Part shown: piece after piece, positions 52,690-62,213 of the stretch
How positions within the stretch are numbered: the first letter of the stretch is position 1
Layout: each line of letters starts with the position of its first letter
Assembly (NCBI GenBank): GCA_943787785.1
Contig: CALSNT010000008.1
Coordinates: 1-64,000 of the forward strand
Direction of reading: 5' to 3'
Source: an uncultured Paracoccaceae bacterium
GTDB lineage: Bacteria > Pseudomonadota > Alphaproteobacteria > Rhodobacterales > Rhodobacteraceae
DNA: 64,000 nt
Notes under the pieces: generated by a model
The model's database searches: none
Told to the model about the DNA's origin: nothing
Seen by the model: the letters and a program-made list of their open reading frames with translations, nothing else
Program-made: the position numbers and the translations under genes

Positions 52690-53277
52690 ATGCAAACCAC
52701 AACTCTATCGTTCAACAATATGCATAAACATGGCGAGCTGTTTCCGAACATGCTTCGGGCACGCCATAACACCTTTATCGGCAGGAAGAACTGGGATCTC
52801 CCAGAAGCCGATGGTATGGAATTCGATCAGTATGACACCCCGGCAAGCCGCTGGATCGCCGTGCACGAATTTGGTCGTGTGCTGGCCGGTGTCCGTCTGA
52901 CCCCGACAACCAATCGGGTCGGTATCTACACATATATGATCCGCGACGCTCAGCGCGGATTGCTGGATACGATTCCCAAAGATCTGATGTGGGAAACCGC
53001 CCCGGTGGCGTCCCACGTCTGGGAAAGCAGCCGCGTGTTCGTCACCCAGGACGTCCCGAGCAAGCTGCGACTGCGCGTTCAGATGGCGCTGATCGGCGAA
53101 ATGGTCGCCTCGGCGCGTAAACTGGGTGCGTCAACTGTGCTTGGTATGATCCCTGAGAACTCGCCGCGCTTGGCGCGGCGGACCGGTATCGATTGCCGCC
53201 CCTGTGGCCCGGTGATGGAGATCGAGGGATCGCGTAGCGTTGTGGTGAATATCAACCTGGCGACCAAGCTCCACTAA
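52690..53277 (+). CDS. luxI: acyl-homoserine-lactone synthase
   Basis: This 195-residue enzyme makes N-acyl-homoserine lactone from S-adenosylmethionine and an acyl-carrier thioester. The catalytic and fold-determining residues of LuxI enzymes are recognisable: R25, F29, W35, D46, D49, R69, E112 and R115 (RARHNTFIGRKNW, EFDQYD, GVRLTP, WESSRVFV). Acyl-chain length cannot be predicted. It is translated from ATG 52690. It likely forms an autoregulated unit with luxR. Confidence 0.92.
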   Translation: MQTTTLSFNNMHKHGELFPNMLRARHNTFIGRKNWDLPEADGMEFDQYDTPASRWIAVHEFGRVLAGVRLTPTTNRVGIYTYMIRDAQRGLLDTIPKDLMWETAPVASHVWESSRVFVTQDVPSKLRLRVQMALIGEMVASARKLGASTVLGMIPENSPRLARRTGIDCRPCGPVMEIEGSRSVVVNINLATKLH

Positions 53278-53368
53278 CCCCAAGACGGGGCCCTGGGGCA
53301 GTTCCCCCGCTCTCAGGGTCCCATAATTCCTGCTTCCAACGGGCGCGGCCCGCACCTATGTCATTTGC

Positions 53369-54679
53369 ATGGCGGATTTATTCGACACAGCAGGCGACAC
53401 CCCCGCAGGTGCACCCCGCCCGTTGGCTGACAGGCTCAGACCGAAGTCTCTGGCCGAGGTTGTCGGGCAGGACCATGTTTTAGGACCCGAGGCTCCGCTT
53501 GGCGCAATGCTGGCGGCGGGTAGCCTGTCGTCGCTGATCTTCTGGGGGCCGCCCGGAGTCGGCAAGACAACCATTGCGCGGCTGCTGGCGGATGAGACCG
53601 ATCTGGCATTCGTCCAGATCAGCGCGATCTTCACCGGCGTGCCGGAACTTCGTAAAGTGTTCGAAGCGGCCCGGATGCGGCGCACCAATGGGCAGGGCAC
53701 GTTGCTGTTCGTTGATGAGATCCATCGCTTCAACAAGGCGCAACAGGACGGTTTCTTGCCGCACATGGAAGACGGCACGATCCTTCTGGTCGGAGCGACT
53801 ACCGAGAACCCCAGTTTCGAGTTGAACGCCGCATTGATGAGCCGCGCAACCGTGTTGGTTCTGGAACGCCTAACCTTGGCGCATCTGGAATTGCTGGCGC
53901 AGCGCGCCGAAAAGGAAATGGGTGTGTCCCTGCCGCTGGACGGTCCGGCGCGCGAGGCGTTGTTGGAGATGGCCGACGGCGACGGGCGCGCGTTGTTGAA
54001 CCTGATTGAACAGGTCGCGGCATGGAAGGCGCAAGACAAGCTGGACGTGACCGCCCTGACCAAGCGGCTGCAGAGACGCGCGGCGCAATATGACAAGTCA
54101 GGCGACTCGCATTACAACCTGATATCCGCCCTGCACAAATCAGTTCGCGGCTCGGACCCGGACGCGGCGCTCTACTGGTTTGCGCGAATGCTGGAAGGCG
54201 GCGAAGACCCCCGCTATCTGGCGCGAAGGATCACCCGGATGGCGGTCGAGGATATCGGTCTGGCGGACAGCCACGCGCAGCAGGTCTGCCTGGATGGCTG
54301 GCAAACATATGAGCGCCTTGGCAGTCCAGAGGGGGAGTTGGCGCTGGCGCAGGCGGTAATTTACCTGGCTCTGGCTCCGAAATCGAACGCTGCCTACGCG
54401 GCCTACAAGAACGCACGGCGGGCGGCGGCCAGCACCGGCTCGGAACCGCCGCCCAAACATATCCTGAATGCGCCGACCGGGCTGATGAAGGAACAGGGTT
54501 ATGGCGACGGGTATGAATACGACCACGATGCCGAGGGCGCGTTTTCGGGCCAGAATTATTTCCCTGACGGGATGAAGCGCGGCGTCTACTATCAACCTGT
54601 CGAACGTGGCTTTGAGCGTGAACTGAAAAAGCGCCTCGACTGGTTCGTCCAGCAGCGCGAAAAGAAGGCCCGCGGTTGA
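53369..54679 (+). CDS. rarA: replication-associated recombination protein A (RarA/MgsA)
   Basis: This 436-residue AAA+ ATPase acts at stalled replication forks with SSB. Walker A GPPGVGKTT (60-68), Walker B LLFVDEIHR (112-120) with D116/E117, sensor-1 region GATTENPSFEL and a C-terminal tetramerisation part (LHKSVRGSDPDAALYW...NAPTGLMKEQGY) are present. Full length. It starts the run rarA-crcB-rluC-like-HAD-atp12 with short gaps or overlaps, suggesting an operon. Confidence 0.95.
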   Translation: MADLFDTAGDTPAGAPRPLADRLRPKSLAEVVGQDHVLGPEAPLGAMLAAGSLSSLIFWGPPGVGKTTIARLLADETDLAFVQISAIFTGVPELRKVFEAARMRRTNGQGTLLFVDEIHRFNKAQQDGFLPHMEDGTILLVGATTENPSFELNAALMSRATVLVLERLTLAHLELLAQRAEKEMGVSLPLDGPAREALLEMADGDGRALLNLIEQVAAWKAQDKLDVTALTKRLQRRAAQYDKSGDSHYNLISALHKSVRGSDPDAALYWFARMLEGGEDPRYLARRITRMAVEDIGLADSHAQQVCLDGWQTYERLGSPEGELALAQAVIYLALAPKSNAAYAAYKNARRAAASTGSEPPPKHILNAPTGLMKEQGYGDGYEYDHDAEGAFSGQNYFPDGMKRGVYYQPVERGFERELKKRLDWFVQQREKKARG

Positions 54680-54709
54680 CAGCCGCGCCGGGGCAGGGGA
54701 CATGGGCCC

Positions 54710-55084
54710 ATGTTTGCAACCTTGATCCAAGTGGCCGCCGGTGGCGCGTTGGGGGCCTCTGCCCGCTATCTGACCGGTGTCGGGGCTGTACGGCTACTTG
54801 GCCTCGGTTTTCCCTGGGGGACGTTGACCGTCAACGTTGTCGGCTCGTTCCTGATGGGCGTCTTAATCGTCGCACTGGCCGAACGCGGCGGAATGCGGTT
54901 CGCGCCGTTCCTAACCGTCGGTATCCTCGGCGGCTTCACCACCTTCTCGGCCTTTTCACTGGATGCGGTCACACTGTTTGAGCGCGGGCAGGTCAGCGCT
55001 GCGGCGGGCTATGTGGCCGCCTCGGTCATCCTGTCGATCACCGCGCTGTTCCTTGGTCTTTGGATTGCACGGGGCGCGCTATGA
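54710..55084 (+). CDS. crcB: fluoride channel CrcB/Fluc
   Basis: This 124-residue protein has four membrane helices and would export fluoride as a dual-topology dimer. GGALGASARYL (about 11-21), NVVGSFLMGVL and GILGGFTTFSAFSLD (about 71-85, central Na-site region) are conserved. No fluoride riboswitch was recognised in the 30 bases upstream. The stop overlaps the next gene (ATGA). Confidence 0.94.
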   Translation: MFATLIQVAAGGALGASARYLTGVGAVRLLGLGFPWGTLTVNVVGSFLMGVLIVALAERGGMRFAPFLTVGILGGFTTFSAFSLDAVTLFERGQVSAAAGYVAASVILSITALFLGLWIARGAL

Positions 55085-56121
55085 GCGGCGTTCAGACCCT
55101 TACAATAGGTCCGGACGAAGGCGACCAACGTCTCGACCGCTGGTTTCGTCGCCAGTTCCCGCAAGTCGGGCAAGGGCGGATCGAAAAACTGTGCCGCAAG
55201 GGTGAAATCCGGGTGGATGGCGGTCGGGTCAAAGCTGCGACCCGCGTCGAAGCCGGGCAGGTTGTACGAGTACCGCCCCTGCCGGACACAGCCGCACCGA
55301 AACCGCGCCGGACGTTCACTGTCTCGGACGAAGATGCGCAGATGATCCGCAATTGCGTCCTCTACCGCGATGAGCATCTGATCGCGCTGAACAAACCTGC
55401 CGGACTGGCGACCCAGGGCGGCAGTGGTCAGACACGACATATCGACGGTATGGCCGAGGCGCTGACATTTGGCTTAGAGGATGCGCCGAAACTGGTGCAT
55501 CGGCTGGATAAGGATACCTCGGGCGTTTTGCTTCTGGCGCGAACGCGGGCGTCGGCCAAGGCGCTTTCCGAGGCGTTTCGCCATCGCAATACCCGCAAGA
55601 TCTACTGGGCGGCTGTCGCTGGTGTGCCGCACCCCCGGATGGGAACGATCAAATACGGGCTGGTGAAAGCGCCGGGGGCAAGGGGCGAGCGGATGCTCTG
55701 CGTTCATCCCGATGACATCGCTGCGACCCCTGACGCCAAACGCGCCACGACAGATTACGCGGTTCTGGCCAACCTCGGTCAGCGTGCCGCATGGGTGGCG
55801 CTTGCTCCGATCACCGGGCGCACCCATCAGTTGCGCGCGCACATGGCCGAGATCGGGCATCCGATTGCGGGGGATGGTAAATACGGCGGCAGCGGGCAAG
55901 AGAACCTGGGTGATGGCTGGGGCGCTGGGCTGGGCGGTGCGCTGTCCAAAAAGTTACATTTGCACGCCCGCAGCCTGTCGTTCCGACACCCGTTCACCAA
56001 GGCCGATCTGACAATCACCGCCCCGCTGCCCGACCACATGGCGAGAACCTTTGAAATGTTGGACTGGAACGCCGCGGACGTACCACCTGATCCGTTTGCG
56101 GAGGCCGCATGGCCAAGCTGA
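55081..56121 (+). CDS. RluA/RluC-family pseudouridine synthase
   Basis: This 346-residue protein isomerises uridines in rRNA (RluC type is likely). An N-terminal S4 domain (about 17-60, QRLDRWFRRQFPQVGQGRIEKLCRKG) precedes the synthase domain with VHRLDKDTSGVLLLAR, whose aspartate 143 is the nucleophile. Later RTHQLRAHMAEIGHPIAGDGKYGG is typical. ATG 55081 overlaps crcB by four bases; the frame is open seven codons earlier. Overlaps the HAD gene by 13 bases. Confidence 0.92.
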   Translation: MSGVQTLTIGPDEGDQRLDRWFRRQFPQVGQGRIEKLCRKGEIRVDGGRVKAATRVEAGQVVRVPPLPDTAAPKPRRTFTVSDEDAQMIRNCVLYRDEHLIALNKPAGLATQGGSGQTRHIDGMAEALTFGLEDAPKLVHRLDKDTSGVLLLARTRASAKALSEAFRHRNTRKIYWAAVAGVPHPRMGTIKYGLVKAPGARGERMLCVHPDDIAATPDAKRATTDYAVLANLGQRAAWVALAPITGRTHQLRAHMAEIGHPIAGDGKYGGSGQENLGDGWGAGLGGALSKKLHLHARSLSFRHPFTKADLTITAPLPDHMARTFEMLDWNAADVPPDPFAEAAWPS

Positions 56122-56765
56122 TTCTGTTCGACGTTGACGGCACGCTGGTCGACAGTCAGGCGCATATCATGGCGGCGATGGAGGTTGCTTTCGCAGATCA
56201 AGGGCTGGTTGTCCCGGATCGGGCTAAAGTCCTGTCAATCGTCGGCCTGTCTTTGCCGCAGGCCATGCAGCAGCTGGCGCCCGGCGCTGATACCGAGGCT
56301 CTGAGCGACGCCTACAAAGCTTCCTTCGCCAGTTCGCGCGCGAAGGCTGCAGATCCCGCACCGCTCTATCCCGGCGCACGCGCGGCGTTGGACCAGTTGC
56401 ACGCCGATGGGTTCATTCTGGGCACCGCCACGGGGAAATCCCGGCGTGGGCTGGATCACATGATTGCCCATCACGGGCTTGAGGCGCATTTCGCGACGTT
56501 GCAATGCGCTGACGACCATCCGTCCAAACCGCACCCATCGATGGTTCTGACGGCAATGGAAGACGCCGGTGTCGCACCGGCCGGCACCGTGATGATCGGC
56601 GACACGACGTTTGATATTCAGATGGGCCGCTCCGCCGGGGTCGCGACCATTGGCGTCAGCTGGGGCTATCACCCGGTTCGCGATCTTGAGGACTGCGGCG
56701 CTAATGAAATCGTCGATGATTTTGCCGCCCTTATGGACAACTTGCTGGCGCGCGGTGCGGCATGA
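56109..56765 (+). CDS. HAD-family hydrolase (phosphatase)
   Basis: This 218-residue protein has motif I FDVDGTLVDS (D8 nucleophile, D10 acid/base), a helical cap (about 18-88), motif II/III (TGKSRRG with catalytic Lys) and motif IV GDTTFDIQMG. It resembles phosphoglycolate-phosphatase-like members, but substrate is not defined. Position after the pseudouridine synthase gene and before atp12 is typical for Rhodobacterales. Overlaps atp12 by four bases. Confidence 0.9.
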   Translation: MAKLILFDVDGTLVDSQAHIMAAMEVAFADQGLVVPDRAKVLSIVGLSLPQAMQQLAPGADTEALSDAYKASFASSRAKAADPAPLYPGARAALDQLHADGFILGTATGKSRRGLDHMIAHHGLEAHFATLQCADDHPSKPHPSMVLTAMEDAGVAPAGTVMIGDTTFDIQMGRSAGVATIGVSWGYHPVRDLEDCGANEIVDDFAALMDNLLARGAA

Positions 56766-57475
56766 GCGATTGGGCCGCGAAACGCTTCTGGAAAGCTGCA
56801 TCGGTCGTCGTAGTCGAAGACGGCTGGACGATACATCTGGATGATCGCCCGGTCCGCACACCGGCCAAGGCGACGCTGATCCTGCCGACCGAGGCGATGG
56901 CTCACGGCGTGGCTGCAGAATGGGACGCGCAGGATGGTCTGATACAGCCGCTGTCCATGCCGCTGACCCGCGCGGCCAACGCCGCCATCGACAAGGTGAC
57001 ACCGCAGCGCGCCGAGGTTGCCGCGATGATCGCGGGTTATGGCGCGACCGACCTGCTGAGCCACCGCGCCGAGGAGCCAATGGAACTCATCGCGCGCCAG
57101 GCAGAAGCCTGGGACCCGCTCTTGGATTGGGCGGCGGACACGTATGATGCCCGTCTAATGGTCGGCACGGGGATTATGCCGCTGGACCACCCACCCGAGG
57201 CGCTGGAACGGCTGGCTGGTGAGGTCGCGGCTTATGACCCGTTCCGCCTGACAGCGCTCCACGACCTCGTCAGCCTCAGCGGTTCGCTGATTATTGGCCT
57301 TGCCACGATCCATAAAGTGCAACCGCCTGAAGCGCTTTGGGTGGCCTCGCGAATCGATGAGGAGTGGCAGATCGAACAGTGGGGGCGCGACGATCAGGCC
57401 GACTCGGACGCCGAATTGAAGCGCGCCGGGTTTATGCAAGCGTTTGCACTGTGGGATCTGACGTTACGTCGTTAA
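56762..57475 (+). CDS. ATP12-family F1-ATPase assembly chaperone
   Basis: This 237-residue protein belongs to the ATP12 family that helps F1 alpha-subunit assembly in mitochondria and alphaproteobacteria. Conserved AAKRFWKAASVVVVEDGWTIHLDDRPVRTPAK, TDLLSHRAEEP and WDPLLDWA are seen. It ends this operon. Its presence is a lineage marker for alphaproteobacteria. Confidence 0.9.
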   Translation: MSDWAAKRFWKAASVVVVEDGWTIHLDDRPVRTPAKATLILPTEAMAHGVAAEWDAQDGLIQPLSMPLTRAANAAIDKVTPQRAEVAAMIAGYGATDLLSHRAEEPMELIARQAEAWDPLLDWAADTYDARLMVGTGIMPLDHPPEALERLAGEVAAYDPFRLTALHDLVSLSGSLIIGLATIHKVQPPEALWVASRIDEEWQIEQWGRDDQADSDAELKRAGFMQAFALWDLTLRR

Positions 57476-57657
57476 AGAAATCCCGTTTAAGTGAAGTAGT
57501 TTAGATCCGAAGTGGCCCTTGTCCTCTTGACCTAATCCAACCTCATCTTGCATGTTGCGCGACACGAATAGATCAAAATCTGTTCGTTTAACCACGGGCT
57601 GCTTTTTGGCCAAAAAAACGTCGCCTTGATGCGACGAACCATCAGGAAGAGGTAAAA

Positions 57658-58677
57658 ATGAAAAACGCAATATTTTTTGGCGCGCTAACCATTGCTGGGC
57701 TGGCCGCTGGTGCAGCTGCTGCCGGCACACTTGACGACGTGAAAGCGCGCGGCAAGCTGAACTGCGGTGTGTCAACCGGCGTTGCCGGGTTCGCACAGCC
57801 TGACGCCAACGGTGAATGGCAGGGTTTCGACGTGGCGGTATGTCGCGCCGTTGCAGCTGCCGTTCTTGGTGACGCAACCGCAATCGAATTCGTTCCGACC
57901 ACCGGCAAGACCCGCTTCACAGCACTTGCTTCGGGCGAGATCGACATGCTGGCCCGCAACACCACCTGGACCTTCAGCCGCGATGTCGACCTGAAGTTCG
58001 AATTTGTCGGCGTGAACTACTACGACGGTCAGGGCTTCCTGGCCCCGAAAGAGCTGGGCGTGACCTCGGCCAAGGATCTGGATGGCGCGACCATCTGCAT
58101 CCAGACCGGCACCACGACCGAGTTGAACCTTGCGGACTATTTCCGTGTGAACAACATCGCCTATGAGCCGGTTCCGATCGAAACCAACGCGGAAGCCCTT
58201 CAGCAACTTGGTGCCGGTGCTTGTGACAGCTACACCACGGATGCGTCCGGTCTGGCCGCAAGCCGTGCAACCTTCGAAAATTCGGCCGATTGGGTCATTT
58301 TGCCAGAGATCATCTCGAAAGAGCCGCTTGGACCGCTGGTTCGCCACGGCGACAGCGAATGGGGTGATGTTGTGCGTTGGACGCTGAACGCGCTGATCGC
58401 CGCTGAAGAGCTGGGCGTGACTTCGGCGAATATGGCCGACCTGGCTTCGGCCCCTGGTGACAACCCGGAAATCAACCGTATGCTGGGCACCGAAGGTACC
58501 CTGGGCGAAATGCTGGGTTTGGACGCCGATTGGGCGCAGAAAGCCATCGGTGTTGCTGGAAACTACGGTGAAATCTTCGAGAAGAACATCGGAGAGAATA
58601 CACCGATCGGTTTGGCGCGCGGTCTGAACGCGCAGTGGACCGAAGGCGGGCTGCTTTACGCTCCGCCGTTCCGGTAA
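57658..58677 (+). CDS. aapJ: general L-amino-acid ABC transporter, periplasmic binding protein
   Basis: This 339-residue solute-binding protein has a signal peptide (MKNAIFFGALTIAGLAAGAAAA, cleavage near 22). Binding-protein landmarks are GTLDDVKARGKLNCGVSTG, GFAQPDANGEWQGFDVAVCRAVAAAVLGD, TRFTALASGEIDMLARNTTWTFSRD and CDSYTTDASGL. In Rhizobium and roseobacters AapJ delivers a broad range of L-amino acids. A hairpin terminator follows, which would favour high aapJ over aapQMP expression. Confidence 0.95.
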   Translation: MKNAIFFGALTIAGLAAGAAAAGTLDDVKARGKLNCGVSTGVAGFAQPDANGEWQGFDVAVCRAVAAAVLGDATAIEFVPTTGKTRFTALASGEIDMLARNTTWTFSRDVDLKFEFVGVNYYDGQGFLAPKELGVTSAKDLDGATICIQTGTTTELNLADYFRVNNIAYEPVPIETNAEALQQLGAGACDSYTTDASGLAASRATFENSADWVILPEIISKEPLGPLVRHGDSEWGDVVRWTLNALIAAEELGVTSANMADLASAPGDNPEINRMLGTEGTLGEMLGLDADWAQKAIGVAGNYGEIFEKNIGENTPIGLARGLNAQWTEGGLLYAPPFR

Positions 58678-58692
58678 GAGACGAACAGGAAT

Positions 58693-58719
58693 GGGCGCGG
58701 GTTGATCCCGCGCCCTTTT
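58693..58719 (+). terminator. intra-operon terminator after aapJ
   Basis: A perfect stem GGGCGCGGG / CCCGCGCCC (58693-58701 with 58707-58715, loop TTGAT) plus TTTTC. Partial termination here is a common way to make more binding protein than permease. Confidence 0.85.
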
Positions 58720-58810
58720 CGTATCTGCCACGACCGAACGAAAATCCGGGGCTGCATCGCGTGACGAACACGCGGGCTTGGGACGCACCGGACCCAAGGG
58801 GATACATGAC

Positions 58811-60067
58811 ATGACAACTGTGACCGACCCGCCAAAAGCGGCCTTCCGGCTGTCGATGTTGATTTACGATACACGCTACCGCTCGATGACGATCCAGGTG
58901 ATTGCCCTGATCGGGTTTATGTTGCTGGCTGCGTTCATAATCAACAACACCATTCAGAACCTGGCCAATCTGGGCAAAGAGCCGGACTTTGGCTTCCTGA
59001 GCGAACCTGCTGGCTATGACATCAACCAACGCCTGATCGAGTATACCTCGCAAAGTACGCACTTGCGCGCAGCCTTCGTTGGTTTGCTCAACACGCTGGT
59101 CGTGGCGGTGCTGGGCTGCATTACCGCCACGGTTCTTGGCGTGATAATCGGTGTGCTGCGCCTGTCTTCGAACTGGTTGGTCGCGCGGATCATGACCGTC
59201 TATGTCGAGATGTTCCGCAACGTCCCTGTCCTGCTTTGGATCGTGTTTATCATGGCGATCTTGATCGAAACCTTACCGGCCCCAAGGGCCTTCCGAGGTG
59301 ACGATCCCGAAGCGACGATGAAGCTGTTCGATACTGTCGCCGTCACTAACCGCGGAGTTTACATCCCGGAACCACTTTTTTCACGCGGGCTCGGCGACTT
59401 CTCGGTCTTCGGCGCATTCGAGGTATCCTGGGACCTGTTGGCGATCATCGCCGTGCTGGTCGCGGGTTTCTGGGCTGCGCGGCGCGTGAAACTCAATGCC
59501 GATGCCACACAGGAAGCGACCGGTGTGCGTCCGACGACATGGCACATGCGTCTGGCGCTGATGTTCGGCCCTGTGCTCTTTTTGCTCGTCGCGCTGGGCT
59601 TCCATCTGGGCTACCCGGAACTGAAGGGCTTCAACTTCGCCGGCGGCACGCATATGCGCAATTCGTTGATTGCGCTCTGGCTGGCGCTCAGCCTCTATAC
59701 CGCCGCATTCATCGCCGAGATCGTGCGCGCCGGGATTATGGCGATTTCGAAGGGTCAGTCCGAAGCGGCATTCGCCCTTGGCCTGCGACCGAACCGGACG
59801 ATGAACCTGGTCATCTTGCCGCAAGCGCTGCGGGTCATCATTCCGCCGCTGATCTCGAACTACCTGAACCTGACCAAGAACTCGTCGCTGGCGATTGCGG
59901 TCGGCTACATGGACATCACCGGCACGCTGGGTGGCATCACGCTGAACCAGACGGGCCGCGAGCTTGAGACCTTGCTGCTGCTGATGCTGGTCTATCTGAT
60001 CATTTCACTCAGCATTTCAGCGGTGATGAACTGGTACAACAACAGCGTCAAACTGGTGGAGCGGTAG
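58811..60067 (+). CDS. aapQ: general L-amino-acid ABC transporter permease AapQ
   Basis: This 418-residue inner-membrane permease has N-terminal helices and a C-terminal binding-protein-dependent transport domain. The permease EAA loop is SKGQSEAAFALGLRPN (about 314-329). LIAIWLALSLYTAAFIAEIVRAGI-like helices surround it. ATG 58811 (MTTVTDPPKAAFRLSMLIYD) is preferred over an in-frame upstream codon at 58778. aapM starts one base after its stop. Confidence 0.94.
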   Translation: MTTVTDPPKAAFRLSMLIYDTRYRSMTIQVIALIGFMLLAAFIINNTIQNLANLGKEPDFGFLSEPAGYDINQRLIEYTSQSTHLRAAFVGLLNTLVVAVLGCITATVLGVIIGVLRLSSNWLVARIMTVYVEMFRNVPVLLWIVFIMAILIETLPAPRAFRGDDPEATMKLFDTVAVTNRGVYIPEPLFSRGLGDFSVFGAFEVSWDLLAIIAVLVAGFWAARRVKLNADATQEATGVRPTTWHMRLALMFGPVLFLLVALGFHLGYPELKGFNFAGGTHMRNSLIALWLALSLYTAAFIAEIVRAGIMAISKGQSEAAFALGLRPNRTMNLVILPQALRVIIPPLISNYLNLTKNSSLAIAVGYMDITGTLGGITLNQTGRELETLLLLMLVYLIISLSISAVMNWYNNSVKLVER

Positions 60068-60068
60068 G

Positions 60069-61391
60069 ATGAGCAACACACATTCCGATACTGTCCGTTT
60101 CGTTCGAGAGACGATGCTAACCGAACAGGCTCCGCCGATCACGGCCGCAGGTCCGGTGGGTTGGGCAAGGGCGAACCTGTTCGACGGTTGGTTCAACAGC
60201 GCGCTGACCATCATCTCACTGGTGTTGATCTACATGGTCCTCGCAGCAATCCTGCCTTGGGTGATCTCGCCCACATGGAATGCAGGTTCACTGACCGAGT
60301 GCCGCGAGATACTGGTGGCTGCCGGGAGCGTGGGCGAGCATGGAGCCAGCGGCGCTTGCTGGGGTGTTATCCGGGAACGCTGGCTGCAATTACTATTCGG
60401 CTTCTACCCGTCCGAGCTATACTGGCGGCCCATCCTGGCCTTCTTGCTGACCGGTGCGGCCCTTGCACCCGTCTTGTTCAGCGGGGCGTCGCGCAAGCTG
60501 TTCTACGTGACCGCCGCGATCCCTTTCGTGATGCCCTGGCTGCTGTGGGGTGGCACGATCTGGGGGCCGATCAGCATTGCCGTCGGTTTCGTGATCGGAT
60601 TTTTCGCCAATCGCTACCTCAGTGACGTTTTCGGCTCGCTGGGCGGGATCATTGCTGGCGTAGCCTTGGCGTTGATCTGGTGGTTGTTCCTCAGCGGATC
60701 GGTTGCCGATGTCTTGTCCGGGATCATTCCCATCGGCATCGAACCCGTCGCCAGCCGGGACTTCGGTGGCTTCATGCTGTCGATCACCATCGGCCTCGTC
60801 GCCATCGGACTGTCGCTGCCGCTGGGCATCGTGCTGGCCCTTGGGCGGCAATCGGATTTGCTGATCGTCAAAGCCATCTGCGTCGGCTTTATCGAGTTCA
60901 TTCGCGGCGTGCCGCTTATCACACTGCTGTTCGTCGCCTCGACATTGCTGAATATCTTCCTGCCGCCGGGAACGAATTTTGACATCATCCTGCGGGTGCT
61001 GATCATGGTCACCCTGTTCGCCGCGGCCTATATGGCCGAGGTGATCCGGGGTGGCCTCGCAGCACTTCCGAGGGGCCAGTACGAGGGGGCCGACAGTCTT
61101 GGCCTCGACTACTGGCAGTCGCAGCGGCTGATCATCATGCCGCAGGCGCTGAAGATCTCGATCCCTGGCATCGTCTCGACTTTCATCGGCGTGTTCAAGG
61201 ACACGACGCTGGTGTCGATCATCGGCTTGCTGGACCCTCTGGGCCTGTCAAATGGCATTCGGGCGGACACCAACTGGAACGGCATCGTGTGGGAGCTTTA
61301 CGGCTTTATCGCCCTGCTCTTCTTCGTCTTCTGCTTCTCGATGTCCCGCTATTCCATGTATCTTGAGCGCAAGCTCAAGACCACCAACTGA
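60069..61391 (+). CDS. aapM: general L-amino-acid ABC transporter permease AapM
   Basis: This 440-residue permease partners AapQ. It has several N-terminal hydrophobic helices, then the transport domain with the loop PRGQYEGADSLGLDYWQSQRLIIMPQAL (about 332-359), which docks the ATPase. FIRGVPLITLLFVAS is the usual first core helix. aapP starts 15 bases after its stop, preceded by AAGGAGG. Confidence 0.94.
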   Translation: MSNTHSDTVRFVRETMLTEQAPPITAAGPVGWARANLFDGWFNSALTIISLVLIYMVLAAILPWVISPTWNAGSLTECREILVAAGSVGEHGASGACWGVIRERWLQLLFGFYPSELYWRPILAFLLTGAALAPVLFSGASRKLFYVTAAIPFVMPWLLWGGTIWGPISIAVGFVIGFFANRYLSDVFGSLGGIIAGVALALIWWLFLSGSVADVLSGIIPIGIEPVASRDFGGFMLSITIGLVAIGLSLPLGIVLALGRQSDLLIVKAICVGFIEFIRGVPLITLLFVASTLLNIFLPPGTNFDIILRVLIMVTLFAAAYMAEVIRGGLAALPRGQYEGADSLGLDYWQSQRLIIMPQALKISIPGIVSTFIGVFKDTTLVSIIGLLDPLGLSNGIRADTNWNGIVWELYGFIALLFFVFCFSMSRYSMYLERKLKTTN

Positions 61392-61406
61392 TAAGGAGGT
61401 CACCCC

Positions 61407-62198
61407 ATGGCCGACACAGCAACCGCTGAAACCATCGACCGTTCGAAGATGCAGGTCAGCGACGAAATCGCGATCCAGATCACCAATATGAACAAGTGGT
61501 ACGGCACGTTTCACGTGCTGCGCGACATTGATCTGACGGTGAACCGGGGTGAGCGGATCGTGGTCTGTGGCCCTTCGGGGTCCGGCAAATCAACCCTGAT
61601 CCGCTGCATCAACCGGCTGGAGGAACACCAGCAGGGTCAGATCATCGTTGACGGAACCGAGCTGACAAGCGACCTCAAGAACATCGACAAGGTCCGCTCC
61701 GAGGTTGGCATGTGCTTCCAGCACTTCAACCTGTTCCCGCATCTGACGATCCTGGAGAATTGTACCTTGGCCCCGATCTGGGTTCGCAAAACGCCCAAGA
61801 AGGAAGCCGAGGAAACGGCGATGCATTTCCTCGAGAAGGTGAAAATCCCGGAACAGGCGGGCAAGTTCCCCGGTCAGCTGTCGGGCGGTCAGCAGCAGAG
61901 GGTCGCCATCGCACGTTCGCTTTGCATGAAGCCCCGGATCATGCTGTTCGACGAACCAACCTCGGCCCTTGACCCCGAGATGATCAAGGAAGTCCTGGAT
62001 ACGATGATCGAGTTGGCCGAGGAAGGCATGACGATGATCTGCGTCACCCACGAGATGGGCTTTGCCCGTCAGGTAGCAAACCGGGTGATCTTCATGGATC
62101 AGGGCCAGATTGTTGAACAGAACGAACCCGAAGAGTTCTTCAACAACCCCAAGTCCGAGCGGACTCAGCTATTCCTGAGTCAGATTCTGGGGCACTGA
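61407..62198 (+). CDS. aapP: general L-amino-acid ABC transporter ATP-binding protein AapP
   Basis: This 263-residue ATPase powers the AapJQMP importer. Walker [10 protein letters not shown] (55-63), Q-loop [10 protein letters not shown], signature LSGGQQQR, Walker [16 protein letters not shown] and switch VTHEMGFA are complete. The N-terminal 20 residues are a variable lead. The last gene of the operon; the convergent sixA-like gene ends 15 bases away. Confidence 0.95.
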   Translation: MADTATAETIDRSKMQVSDEIAIQITNMNKWYGTFHVLRDIDLTVNRGERIVVCGPSGSGKSTLIRCINRLEEHQQGQIIVDGTELTSDLKNIDKVRSEVGMCFQHFNLFPHLTILENCTLAPIWVRKTPKKEAEETAMHFLEKVKIPEQAGKFPGQLSGGQQQRVAIARSLCMKPRIMLFDEPTSALDPEMIKEVLDTMIELAEEGMTMICVTHEMGFARQVANRVIFMDQGQIVEQNEPEEFFNNPKSERTQLFLSQILGH

Positions 62199-62213
62199 GG
62201 CTCGAACACGACT

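Noticed and set aside
54680-54709. fluoride riboswitch before crcB
   Set aside because: The gap is 30 bases, too short for the riboswitch.
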